Positions 7,882 to 14,693 of a DNA stretch of 18,325 nt are shown in pieces. The DNA lies in assembly GCA_021796445.1 (NCBI GenBank), contig JAKACB010000015.1:1-18325 (forward strand), in the 5' to 3' direction. Position 1 is the first letter of the stretch, and each line of letters starts with the position of its first letter. The position numbers and the translations under genes were made by a program. The notes under the pieces are model-generated. The model searched no databases. It worked only from the letters and a program-made list of their open reading frames with translations, and was not told where the DNA came from. The DNA comes from Nanobdellota archaeon (lineage in GTDB: Archaea; Nanoarchaeota; Nanoarchaeia; Parvarchaeales; Parvarchaeaceae).

Positions 7882-8673
7882 ATGGTAACGCTAAGAATCT
7901 CTGCTTCATTTTTATGGCTTTTAATAATAGTCATAATAATCTTAGTTGCAGTTTTTGCGTTTGTAAAACTAAACAAAGCGCCTACAATCGTAAGTGCCAA
8001 TTCAATTCCTTTGTCTATACAGTACGCTTTGGAGTATTTTAATGCAGCGTATAAAAATGAAACAGTCCTTGTGCCTTCCCAGTATTATACGGCTGCAAAA
8101 GCACTTTCAATAAACGGCAATAAAGTTGTAGAAAATAATACCTTGTACAATTCCATTCTTTTCGGCGGCACAAAACTGCCTACAGGCTATAATATTTTAA
8201 TAGACATGGGAAATGTATCCGCTCTTCCTTCTTTGATTTATTTTCCGTATAATTTCACTTCTGAAAACCTAAGCACTTCTCTTAGGAACTGTGAAGTCGC
8301 AAAGAGCAAAATCGATGCATTTGCAGTTTGTTCAATTTATTCAAATGTCTCAGTTCCAATACTAAACAGCACTTACATAAACAAGAGCATAAACATTGGA
8401 TTCGGCACTTTTGCTGCATTTCCAAACAGTACATATTTGTATGAAATAAACGGAACAATAACCTATAACGGCCAGAATACTACCTATATTCCCTCAATAC
8501 GGATGAACAATACCCATTTCTTCAATGGAATCATGTTTTTGTATGAAAATACGGCCGCTTTTTACCTTTCTGCGTCTGATTTAAACACTTTTTATGGAAG
8601 AGAAATGTTTCTTCCAAATTCGACACTAAAAAATGTCATAGCAAACTTCCTTTCCACAAGGATAATCGCGTAA
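7882..8673 (+). CDS. Membrane-anchored, sequon-rich exported protein (263 aa)
   Basis: I do not recognise the family. One hydrophobic helix (residues about 9-29) anchors the protein, and the remaining ~230 residues should lie outside the cell. This part contains 13 N-x-S/T sequons (for example NET, NFT, NLS, NVS, NKS, NGT, NTT and several NST), far above chance. It also holds two cysteines (in RNCEVAKS and AVCSIYS) that could form a disulfide. Such density is typical of heavily N-glycosylated archaeal surface proteins. It follows the zinc-ribbon gene by six bases, so it is probably the last gene of the cyd transcription unit. A role as a periplasm-like accessory or envelope protein is inference; no enzymatic motif is visible. 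Confidence 0.72.
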   Translation: MVTLRISASFLWLLIIVIIILVAVFAFVKLNKAPTIVSANSIPLSIQYALEYFNAAYKNETVLVPSQYYTAAKALSINGNKVVENNTLYNSILFGGTKLPTGYNILIDMGNVSALPSLIYFPYNFTSENLSTSLRNCEVAKSKIDAFAVCSIYSNVSVPILNSTYINKSINIGFGTFAAFPNSTYLYEINGTITYNGQNTTYIPSIRMNNTHFFNGIMFLYENTAAFYLSASDLNTFYGREMFLPNSTLKNVIANFLSTRIIA

Positions 8674-8680
8674 TGAAAGC

Positions 8681-8688
8681 TTTTTAAA
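8681..8688 (+). promoter_or_regulatory. TATA-like element of the Lrp-type gene
   Basis: TTTTTAAA lies about 35 nt before the ATG at 8720, which would leave a leader of about 8-10 nt. An ATG five bases further upstream (8715) opens a frame that stops after two codons, so it is not the start. Confidence 0.4.
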
Positions 8689-8719
8689 CACAGTATTACC
8701 ATAAGTATTATTCAATGCT

Positions 8720-9151
8720 ATGAAACTTAAAGAACTAGATTTAGAGCTATTGGACCTTTTTAAAAAAGGGGAAGAAGTCAGGGAAATAACGAAAAAATTG
8801 AATGTTCCCCAATCAACAGTCTATTATCATTATAATAAACTTAAGAAAAACGGTTTCATAAAAGGGTTAAAGGTGGAGATAGACTACGACGAATCAAATA
8901 CCTATGAAAAGGCATTTATCCTCGTTTCATTAAACAGCGTTCATACAACCGACTTTGAAAGGTTTTTTCAGGATCTAAAAGAAGACAAAGTTGTAAAGGA
9001 GATATTTGAAGTAAGCGGCCACTGGGATTTTATCTTATCTGTAAGCGGGCAAAAAGATGACATAATAAATTTTGTGCATGAAAAACTGCAGAACATGCAG
9101 AACGTAAAGAAAATACAATCTATATTTATAATGAGACACGTAGAATTATAA
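8720..9151 (+). CDS. Lrp/AsnC-family transcriptional regulator
   Basis: 143 residues with the two-part Lrp/AsnC layout. An N-terminal winged helix-turn-helix covers about residues 5-50 (DLELLDLFKKG, then EITKKLNVPQSTVYYHYNKL as recognition region and NGFIKG as wing). A C-terminal RAM/ligand-binding domain covers about 62-142, with the characteristic EVSGHWDFILSVSG strand-turn-strand at 97-110. The wing region is shorter than in bacterial Lrp, as often in archaeal members. Its ligand and targets are unknown. The stop codon overlaps the start of the next gene by one base (TAATG), so the small membrane protein is likely co-regulated with it. Confidence 0.85.
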   Translation: MKLKELDLELLDLFKKGEEVREITKKLNVPQSTVYYHYNKLKKNGFIKGLKVEIDYDESNTYEKAFILVSLNSVHTTDFERFFQDLKEDKVVKEIFEVSGHWDFILSVSGQKDDIINFVHEKLQNMQNVKKIQSIFIMRHVEL

Positions 9152-9492
9152 TGAGCCTAGCTGATAAGTACAAAGAAGAATTAAAGTCTCAAGGAATAAA
9201 TGTAGAAATAAACAGCATAAAAATCAAAAAAGATAGGGCAAAATTAATTCTTATTATTATTGGCATAGTTTTGGCCGTGCCCCTCTATTTTTTAATATTC
9301 ACAAATTACAATTCATGCTCTATTTCAGCTGCGGCGCTTTCAAGCACAACCAAAGGCATTTCATCTATCTCCGGTTCTTTTTACTTCAAATGTGGTTTAA
9401 ATGCAGTAATGTATTCAGTTTCTGCCGCTCTTCTCATATCCATTATACTCCTTATACTCTTTAAAATAATACGAAAAAGGTGGAATCATTAA
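9151..9492 (+). CDS. Small two-TM membrane protein (113 aa)
   Basis: Unrecognised. A charged cytoplasmic N-terminus (about 30 residues) is followed by a first helix at about 31-50, an external Ser-rich loop of about 35 residues with C56 and C81 (possible disulfide), a second helix at about 86-107 and a short basic tail. The basic residues on both ends suggest that both termini face the cytoplasm. It is translationally coupled to the Lrp-type regulator (TAATG). Such a pairing sometimes marks a membrane sensor or transporter accessory under the regulator, but nothing in the sequence proves this. Confidence 0.68.
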   Translation: MSLADKYKEELKSQGINVEINSIKIKKDRAKLILIIIGIVLAVPLYFLIFTNYNSCSISAAALSSTTKGISSISGSFYFKCGLNAVMYSVSAALLISIILLILFKIIRKRWNH

Positions 9493-9559
9493 ATATACAC
9501 AGTACAGAAAATAAAATCAGAATCTAAAAGAAATTAATAAATAAAAACTATAAAATAGA

Positions 9560-10174
9560 ATGGTACAGCTGTGTTTGCTAAGACATGGAGAATCTCTTTG
9601 GAATAAAGAAAACAGGTTTACCGGGTGGGTAGACGTCCCTTTGACAGATTTTGGAAGAAAGCAGGCAGGGAAAGCCGGCGAATCAATAAAAAAAGAAGGC
9701 CTGCAGTTTCAGATTGCATACACAAGCGTTTTAAACAGAGCTATAGAAACACTTGAAATAGTGATGAAGACAATACAGCAAAATATCTCTGTAATAAAAG
9801 ATTCTGCTTTGAATGAAAGGATGTATGGGGATTTGCAGGGGTTAAACAAGGAAGATACGGCCAAAAAATATGGTGCAGAACAAGTGCATATCTGGAGAAG
9901 AAGCTATGATGTAAGGCCTCCAAACGGCGAAAGCCTTGAAGACACGCAGAAGAGAACAATACCATTTTTCATTAACTGCATAATGACGGATATAAAGGAA
10001 GGTAAAAATGTACTGGTAGTTGCGCATGGAAATAGCCTGCGCTCGATAGTTATGTATTTGGATAAATTGTCAAAGGAACAGGTATTGTCGTTGGAGCTGC
10101 CGACGAGCTTGCCCATAATATATGATTTCGCTCCGGACGGAAAAGTAATAGCGAAGAAAGAATTGAAATTATAG
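9560..10174 (+). CDS. gpmA: 2,3-bisphosphoglycerate-dependent type phosphoglycerate mutase
   Basis: 204 residues of the histidine phosphatase superfamily. It interconverts 3- and 2-phosphoglycerate in lower glycolysis and gluconeogenesis. The phosphohistidine motif is LLRHGES with H9 as the phosphorylated residue, followed by the mutase-specific W14-N and FTGWVDVPLT (20-29). S-x-L-x-R is at 56-60, ERMYGDLQG at 86-94 with catalytic E86, RRSYDVRPPNGESL at 113-126, and the second catalytic histidine H156 in VVAHGNSLRS. These features identify a true mutase rather than a general phosphatase. It is shorter than the ~250-residue bacterial enzyme; the C-terminal tail is missing. A TATA-like AATTAATAA lies about 25 nt before the ATG. 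Most archaea rely on the cofactor-independent mutase, so this gene may have been acquired from bacteria. Confidence 0.92.
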   Translation: MVQLCLLRHGESLWNKENRFTGWVDVPLTDFGRKQAGKAGESIKKEGLQFQIAYTSVLNRAIETLEIVMKTIQQNISVIKDSALNERMYGDLQGLNKEDTAKKYGAEQVHIWRRSYDVRPPNGESLEDTQKRTIPFFINCIMTDIKEGKNVLVVAHGNSLRSIVMYLDKLSKEQVLSLELPTSLPIIYDFAPDGKVIAKKELKL

Positions 10175-10225
10175 GAATCACAGTTATCAAGCTTAATATC
10201 AAACACTAAGGCTGCTTAATTAAAA

Positions 10226-10260
10226 GTAGAGAATCTTTATTAATGATATTGCATCTCTAC
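10226..10260 (+). promoter_or_regulatory. TATA element flanked by an inverted repeat, upstream of the HExxH gene
   Basis: GTAGAGA at 10226-10232 and its exact inverse TCTCTAC at 10254-10260 are separated by 21 bases. The TATA-like TTTATTAA lies between them at about 10236-10243, about 25 nt before the ATG at 10266. The arms sit where a repressor would cover the TFB-recognition side and the start site. Operator function is inferred from position only. Confidence 0.4.
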
Positions 10261-10265
10261 TATTC

Positions 10266-10814
10266 ATGATAAACGGAGAATTTATTGACCTAAGGAAGCA
10301 AAGAAGCATACTAGAATCGCTGCTTTCCAGCCTAAAGAGAAATGCACCTTATTCCTCGGCATTTGATAAAAGCAAATATTACATAACCAACTCTAACAAC
10401 ATGTTCTGCGGAAGATATGACCATTGCAATGACAAAATGCTGATCGATAAGTGGTTTCTTTATGATTCATTGTGTTCCGGTAAAATTGCCGATATTGAAA
10501 ATCTCCTTGTACATGAAGAAGCTCATAGGCAGAATCATTTGCGGGGAACATATGAAAGCGGAAAACCTTATCACTGGACAGGCTGGCTAAATATCTACCT
10601 GGATATGGGGGGCAGCATTCCTAAGGTTTATCTAAAAAACAAAGCATACGAGCATGAAAAGGAATACGAAGAAATAAAGGAAGAGGATCTTAAAAACATA
10701 ATAATTTTAGGATATAAAAATGGCGGAGAAGCAGCCGAAATTTTAAGAAAAGTAAAGGAATCTGGCATCAATTTCATATACGTTGACGCTGCTAAGAAGA
10801 TTCACAACTATTAA
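10266..10814 (+). CDS. Putative HExxH zinc metallopeptidase-like protein (182 aa)
   Basis: The family is not recognised. A zinc-protease type motif HEEAH lies at residues 83-87 inside a predicted helix (IENLLVHEEAHRQNH). A second glutamate-rich helix at about 125-137 (NKAYEHEKEYEE) could provide the third metal ligand, as ExxA-type helices do in gluzincins. A short CGRYDHC stretch (C48, C54) precedes the active-site helix. The C-terminal 40 residues look like a small alpha/beta unit. There is no signal peptide or membrane segment, so it would act in the cytoplasm. The motif alone can occur by chance, so peptidase activity is a hypothesis. It is a single gene with its own promoter, framed by an inverted repeat. 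Confidence 0.6.
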   Translation: MINGEFIDLRKQRSILESLLSSLKRNAPYSSAFDKSKYYITNSNNMFCGRYDHCNDKMLIDKWFLYDSLCSGKIADIENLLVHEEAHRQNHLRGTYESGKPYHWTGWLNIYLDMGGSIPKVYLKNKAYEHEKEYEEIKEEDLKNIIILGYKNGGEAAEILRKVKESGINFIYVDAAKKIHNY

Positions 10815-10881
10815 AAGAGAAGAAAAGGCAGGGCATCCCATATATATTCACACACCATCCTTCTACCAACCTATTTCCAAG

Positions 10882-10939
10882 TTTTGGATTTTCTAATATA
10901 AATGGTATCTCTTGATAATCAAGATATTATAATCCAAAA
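10882..10939. repeat. Imperfect long hairpin between the HExxH gene and tnpB
   Basis: Outer arms TTTTGGATT (10882-10890) and AATCCAAAA (10931-10939) are perfect inverse copies. Nested inside them is a second perfect inverted repeat, TCTTGAT-A-ATCAAGA (10910-10924). The structure may be a transcript-end hairpin or part of a mobile-element end. It lies 31 bases before the second palindrome that precedes tnpB. Confidence 0.5.
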
Positions 10940-10969
10940 GATAAGGTTTATAAAGTATGAGCGGGAAAA

Positions 10970-10989
10970 CCTACGATTTAAATCGTGGG
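10970..10989. repeat. 20-bp palindrome before tnpB, probable IS200/IS605-type end hairpin
   Basis: CCTACGATTT is followed directly by AAATCGTGGG, giving ten pairs with one G-T pair and no spacer bases. Subterminal imperfect palindromes of this type are recognised at the ends of IS200/IS605-family elements. This one lies 56 bases before the tnpB start, where the left end would be. No matching right end is visible after the truncated tnpB. The assignment is by analogy. Confidence 0.5.
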
Positions 10990-11045
10990 ATGAAAGCGAA
11001 CTCAAAAGTGGAAAACATAAATAATATAAGAGGCAAAATAACAAT

Positions 11046-11795
11046 ATGCTGACAGCATACAAATTCAGGTTGTATCCTAACAAAGATCAAAAAGAACTGT
11101 TTTCAAAATACTTCGGCTGCAATAGATTAGTTTGGAATAAAGCCTTAGAGTTGAGAGAAAGATATTACAAAGAGCATAAAAACGATAAGCAAAAGAAGGG
11201 ATTAAACTACTATGATACAGCAAGATTCTTAAGAGAGTTAAAGCAGAAAGAAGAATACAACTGGCTGAAAGAAGCAAACTCACAATCATTGCAGCAGGCA
11301 TTGATGGACCTGGATAAAGCATTCAAGGCGTTCTTCAAGGGCATATCAAAATACCCAAATTACAAGAAGAAAACAAACAGGCAGTCATTTAGAGTGCCAC
11401 AATTCTTCAACTTCACTGACAATTTACTGTACCTTCCTAAACTGGGAAAAGGCATAAAGATGGAAGTTCACAGGGAATTCCCAAGGGACAAAGTGAAGCA
11501 ATTAACAGTAACAAAGACACCTACAGGCAAGTACTTCGTCTCCATCACAGTGGACGACAGAAAAGAAACACCTCAAAAAGTGCAAATAACAAGCAATCCA
11601 GACAAAAGCATAGGCATTGACATGGGATTAAAGGACTTTGCTGTACTGTCAAACGGTATAAAGATCAGCAATCCAAAATACCTGCAAAGACAGGAAAAGC
11701 TTTTGAAAAGAAGGCAGAAACAGCTATCAGGGAAAAAGAAAGGCTCAAACAATAGGGACAAAGCAAGATTGATGGTGTATAAATGCAAATGCTGA
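11046..11795 (+). pseudogene. tnpB: TnpB (IS200/IS605 OrfB) with lost C-terminal half
   Basis: The 249 residues match the N-terminal part of TnpB, the RNA-guided nuclease encoded by IS200/IS605 elements. Features are the helix-turn-helix start (YKFRLYPNKDQKELFSKYFG, then NRLVWNKAL), the SLQQALMDLDKAFKAFF helix, the KYPNYKKK segment and RuvC motif I GIDMGLKDFAVLSNG with the catalytic D192. The frame ends right after the linker helix (QRQEKLLKRRQKQL to KARLMV). RuvC II with its glutamate, the zinc finger and RuvC III with the last aspartate are absent, where a full protein has about 380-420 residues. The last residues YKCKC do not fit the expected continuation, so the break lies near 11775. Without the other catalytic residues it cannot cut DNA. 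No tnpA is present. It abuts the LamG gene remnant, pointing to a deletion spanning the 3' half of tnpB and the 5' part of that gene. Confidence 0.88.
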
Positions 11796-12390
11796 ATCAC
11801 TGCCAAATTCTTCCAAAGTAAGAACTGTTTTAGCCTGGTTTTCAACAAAAGAGCCAGCCAATGTAGCACAACCAGGTATTTTTGGGTATGGAGCGCAAGT
11901 ATGTATAGGTCATTTTTTCTGGGCATTTATATATCAGTGTGCTGCTAATGGCATACAAATCGATACTTGGTGTACTTGTCAAACAGTAGTTGCGCCACCA
12001 ATTAAACTTAATAACTGGTATTTCATAGCATTTGAATATAATGGAACAGATCAAATAGGATATGGAGGTCCTCTTGATGGGTCACTATCTTTAGCTTTTT
12101 CTCCACAGTCAATAAATACCACTACATCTTCAAATCCAACTTTTTATATAGGGGATATTATAAACAAAAAGGATTGGAATGGGTCTATCGTAAATGTTCA
12201 GGTTTATGATACTCCTTTAAGTGTCTCCGAAATATCTAAGATATACTCAGAGGGTATTGCAGCTCCTCCAATTCCAAATGCAGGTTTGGTTTCTTGGTGG
12301 CCATTAAATGGTACAACTAAAAACTATATTCAGACAAACAATAATGGTGTTCCAAGTAACATTGTTTATACAACAAATTATCCAGGTTAA
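11773..12390 (+). pseudogene. 3' remnant of a LamG-domain surface protein gene
   Basis: A frame without its own ATG is open from the stop at 11770-11772 to the TAA at 12388-12390 (205 residues). It overlaps the tnpB end in another frame. The translation shows a concanavalin A/laminin-G-like jelly-roll domain: RTVLAWFSTKEP, GIFGYG, LNNWYFIAFEYNGTD, NPTFYIGDI, then NGSIVNVQVYDTPLSVSEIS and KIYSEGI, the usual end of a LamG unit. A C-terminal LVSWWPLNGTTKNY segment follows, the start of a further LamG-like repeat of a kind that closes many archaeal surface proteins. A Cys-containing insert lies near residues 37-66. The coding sense is intact, so loss of the 5' end is probably recent. Such proteins often carry a pilin-type or Sec N-terminus, missing here. 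A translational fusion made by frameshift with tnpB is the less likely alternative. Confidence 0.75.
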
Positions 12391-12581
12391 ATAGTAATTT
12401 GCAGAATTGAATACAAGGTATATTAAAAGAGATTTAAAAAACCTGAAAAAACTAAAATCCATAGAATACTGAGAAAATTCCTTGGAAAAAATCTCCTGCG
12501 TTTCATAACTGTATTTGGCTGTTATCTGCAAACGATAAGTAAGAAAACAGCATTATACCATTTTTCTAGCACTGCGAAGAT

Positions 12582-12587
12582 AAAAAA
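12582..12587 (-). terminator. T-tract after tRNA-Val
   Basis: A run of six T on the minus strand starts about 33 nt after the tRNA 3' end. It is a plausible terminator for the tRNA and possibly for the pilus genes upstream of it. Confidence 0.35.
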
Positions 12588-12619
12588 CAGGCAATGGACT
12601 TCGTAAGTACTGCTTTAAA

Positions 12620-12691
12620 TGGGCCCAGGGAGGTTCGAACTCCCGGCCTTCTCCGTGTGAGGGAGACGTCATAACCACTAGACCATGAGCC
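12620..12691 (-). tRNA. tRNA-Val (anticodon CAC)
   Basis: The minus-strand sequence folds into a complete 72-nt cloverleaf. The acceptor stem is GGGCTCA with TGGGCCC (one G-T pair). The D arm is GTC/GAC with an AGTGGTTAT-type loop, and the anticodon stem is TCTCC/GGAGA enclosing CTCACAC. A five-base variable region follows, and the T arm is GGGAG/CTCCC with loop TTCGAAC. Anticodon CAC reads GTG (valine). There is no intron, and CCA is not encoded. A minus-strand TATATA lies at 12711-12716, about 20-25 nt upstream of the mature 5' end. The gene follows the second T2SSF gene by 61 nt on the same strand and faces the LamG remnant. Confidence 0.96.
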
Positions 12692-12752
12692 CTTTAAACA
12701 TATATTATAATTATATACACCTATTTTATTATTTAATGTAATATTCTTTTGT

Positions 12753-13799
12753 TTAAATTCCGCTTGATACTCCGGAAGTAAGAGAAGAACTTGCAAACAA
12801 CGTAGAAACACCGAATCTTACTACTAGAAATATGCCTATCCCAATTACAACATATATAGGTACATTCTTAAGTCCGTTTTTTGCTTTACCAGTATTTAAT
12901 ATCCCGCCAAGCAGTGCACTTGAAGCTGTTGTTATTATTACATTTATTATGGAAACCGCTACCACAAGTGTTACTGAAATATGTGGCAGAGTAAACCCTG
13001 AGAATAATCCCAGTGTTCCACTTGGGAGGTTTGCCGCCGAAGTACCTCCGCTCGTTGACGCACCTACCTGATCAAGTATCCCTATAAGAAAAGATGAAAC
13101 TCCATAAAGAAGCGGCGCTGCAAGCGTAGCAGCTATAAATATGAAAAGAGAATAGCTTTTTACTTGGGCCCTCATGTCGTTCCTTATGCTTTCATTCTGC
13201 AAAAGATTGCTTGCAAGGTTTTCCAATATCAAGTGCAATTCAGCTCCTGATCTTATTCCTTCGGATATTATTCTTACACTATCCTTAAAGAATTCCGAAT
13301 TCGTCATCTCATTCATTTCAATAAGTGCTTCGGAGAAATTTTTACCTGCCTGCGTTTCTATTGCGGCTTTGTTTAGAAGATAATTCAACTTTCCAAATTC
13401 AGGCTTCATTGATGCTATAAATGAATTTTCAGGGATCATCCCTGCTCTAAGATTTGCGGCCATAAGCAAAAGCATGTCGGGTAATATTTTTTCTATCTTT
13501 GCTGACACGGAATCTGCAAACATTGAAAGTACAGACCTAACAAGTAGTAATCCTCCAAAGAATAATCCAAATGCAGCTCCTATTGCGTAAATAGGAGAAT
13601 GCAGAAAATGGAAAATTAATATGGCCCCAATTATGCTTCCAACTATAAGTAAAATAGTAACTGATCCTATGGTACTATCAAGGTCTTCACCACCCATCTG
13701 GGCGTATATGAACTGCTCTTTCATAGGTATAGTAAGCTTTTTTGGAAGTGCATGCGCTAGCGCTACTCGAATATCTTTGTGGGCAGAATTTCGTTTCAT
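12753..13799 (-). CDS. T2SSF membrane platform protein (TadC/FlaJ-like), second copy
   Basis: 348 residues with one type II secretion F (GspF/TadC) domain, part of the inner-membrane platform of an archaeal type IV pilus or secretion machine. Two hydrophobic helices at about 45-90 precede the cytoplasmic T2SSF four-helix region (about 103-210). Typical phrases there are LPDMLLLMAANLRAGMIPENSF, AGKNFSEALIEM and DSVRIISEGIRSGAELHLILENLA. Further helices follow at about 216-243, 272-297 and 313-337, with a Ser/Gly/Thr-rich external loop between the first two. The start overlaps the stop of the preceding T2SSF gene by four bases (ATGA), which fixes the start. It is the last protein gene of the ATPase-T2SSF-T2SSF operon. 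Confidence 0.88.
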   Translation of the reverse strand: MKRNSAHKDIRVALAHALPKKLTIPMKEQFIYAQMGGEDLDSTIGSVTILLIVGSIIGAILIFHFLHSPIYAIGAAFGLFFGGLLLVRSVLSMFADSVSAKIEKILPDMLLLMAANLRAGMIPENSFIASMKPEFGKLNYLLNKAAIETQAGKNFSEALIEMNEMTNSEFFKDSVRIISEGIRSGAELHLILENLASNLLQNESIRNDMRAQVKSYSLFIFIAATLAAPLLYGVSSFLIGILDQVGASTSGGTSAANLPSGTLGLFSGFTLPHISVTLVVAVSIINVIITTASSALLGGILNTGKAKNGLKNVPIYVVIGIGIFLVVRFGVSTLFASSSLTSGVSSGI

Positions 13800-14692
13800 A
13801 CGCCTATAGATGGCCTCCTGTCGCCTATCATTCCCATAAAGAATATCTGAAATATCAGAAGAAACGGTGGTACTATGTATATTATATCCACGGTGTCAAA
13901 GTGCGCTAATGAGCCAAGGATCACAAATACAGACATCCCCAGGCTGGGAACAACTACAGATATAAGCATATAAGCCATCGACATCGGTGTTAATTCACCG
14001 GCATAGGCTTTCATGTCCGACTGCTGTTTTTTGATAAGCATGTCGTTTATAAGATTAAGGGTGCCTGCAACATCACTTCCTGATTTTATTGCATTAAGCA
14101 TTATATCTATTGTCCTTCTAAGGGACTGGGAAGGAACTCTTCTTGCTAAATGATCCAGCGCCTCTTCTTGCGGTACTCCGGATTCTATTTCTTCTATTGC
14201 AAGTTTAAATTCGTCCGATACAACACCATAATCCCCATTTGCAACATCAAGTAGCGCATTGAATACTGGAACTCCAGAACCTACCTTTATCATTATTTCC
14301 CTGGTCGCAAATACAACCTGTTCTTCTATAAGCTTTGTTCTTTTTGTAGCCTGAAGTTTTGGAAAATTTAGAAAATACAGTAAATAAACGGCTGGAACTA
14401 CAATAACAAGCACAGGTATTATAGCTTCAATCTTTACGGTCAATAAGTCTTTTTTTATGGCTATTAAAACTATAAGTGCTGTTACGCCAATCATTAAACC
14501 AACAAGAAGCAGTGTCACAATTATCCCTGCAGCAATATAATCCAAGTAATCTATATCCATTGATGCCTGCATAAGATCTTGTTTCAATGAGGGGGCAAGG
14601 CCTCTTAACATAGGCGCAAATTTCTTAACTTTCTTTCCGAAGAATATGGCCTTGGCCGGGGAAATCATAATAGAAGGTATTTTCGTTTCCAT
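13796..14692 (-). CDS. T2SSF membrane platform protein (TadB/FlaJ-like), first copy
   Basis: 298 residues with a single T2SSF domain. Two to three hydrophobic helices (about 52-86 and 90-110) precede the cytoplasmic domain (about 118-240). This shows LIEEQVVFATREIMIKVGSG, VPVFNALLDVANG, AIEEIESGVPQEEALDHLA and RRTIDIMLNAIKSGSDVAGTL. Two C-terminal helices follow (about 248-270 and 274-292). With the next gene it forms a pair of one-domain platform proteins, as TadB and TadC do in bacterial Tad pili; archaellum FlaJ instead carries two such domains in one chain. One base separates it from the ATPase stop codon. Confidence 0.88.
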   Translation of the reverse strand: METKIPSIMISPAKAIFFGKKVKKFAPMLRGLAPSLKQDLMQASMDIDYLDYIAAGIIVTLLLVGLMIGVTALIVLIAIKKDLLTVKIEAIIPVLVIVVPAVYLLYFLNFPKLQATKRTKLIEEQVVFATREIMIKVGSGVPVFNALLDVANGDYGVVSDEFKLAIEEIESGVPQEEALDHLARRVPSQSLRRTIDIMLNAIKSGSDVAGTLNLINDMLIKKQQSDMKAYAGELTPMSMAYMLISVVVPSLGMSVFVILGSLAHFDTVDIIYIVPPFLLIFQIFFMGMIGDRRPSIGV

Positions 14693-14693
14693 T

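Noticed and set aside
8720..9151. Considering the Lrp-type protein and the TrmB at 16920 as parts of one sensing system
   Set aside because: They are 8 kb apart with separate promoters, and no shared operator sequence is visible.
12304..12531. Minus-strand open frame across the end of the LamG remnant
   Set aside because: The opposite strand has clear LamG coding sense to 12390, and the rest is AT-rich sequence without a start context.
12391..12619. 229-bp stretch between the LamG remnant and tRNA-Val, examined for an attachment site or small RNA
   Set aside because: No repeat of the tRNA 3' end is found on the other side of the accessory patch, and apart from a T-tract serving the tRNA there is no clear structure, so tRNA-targeted integration is not supported.
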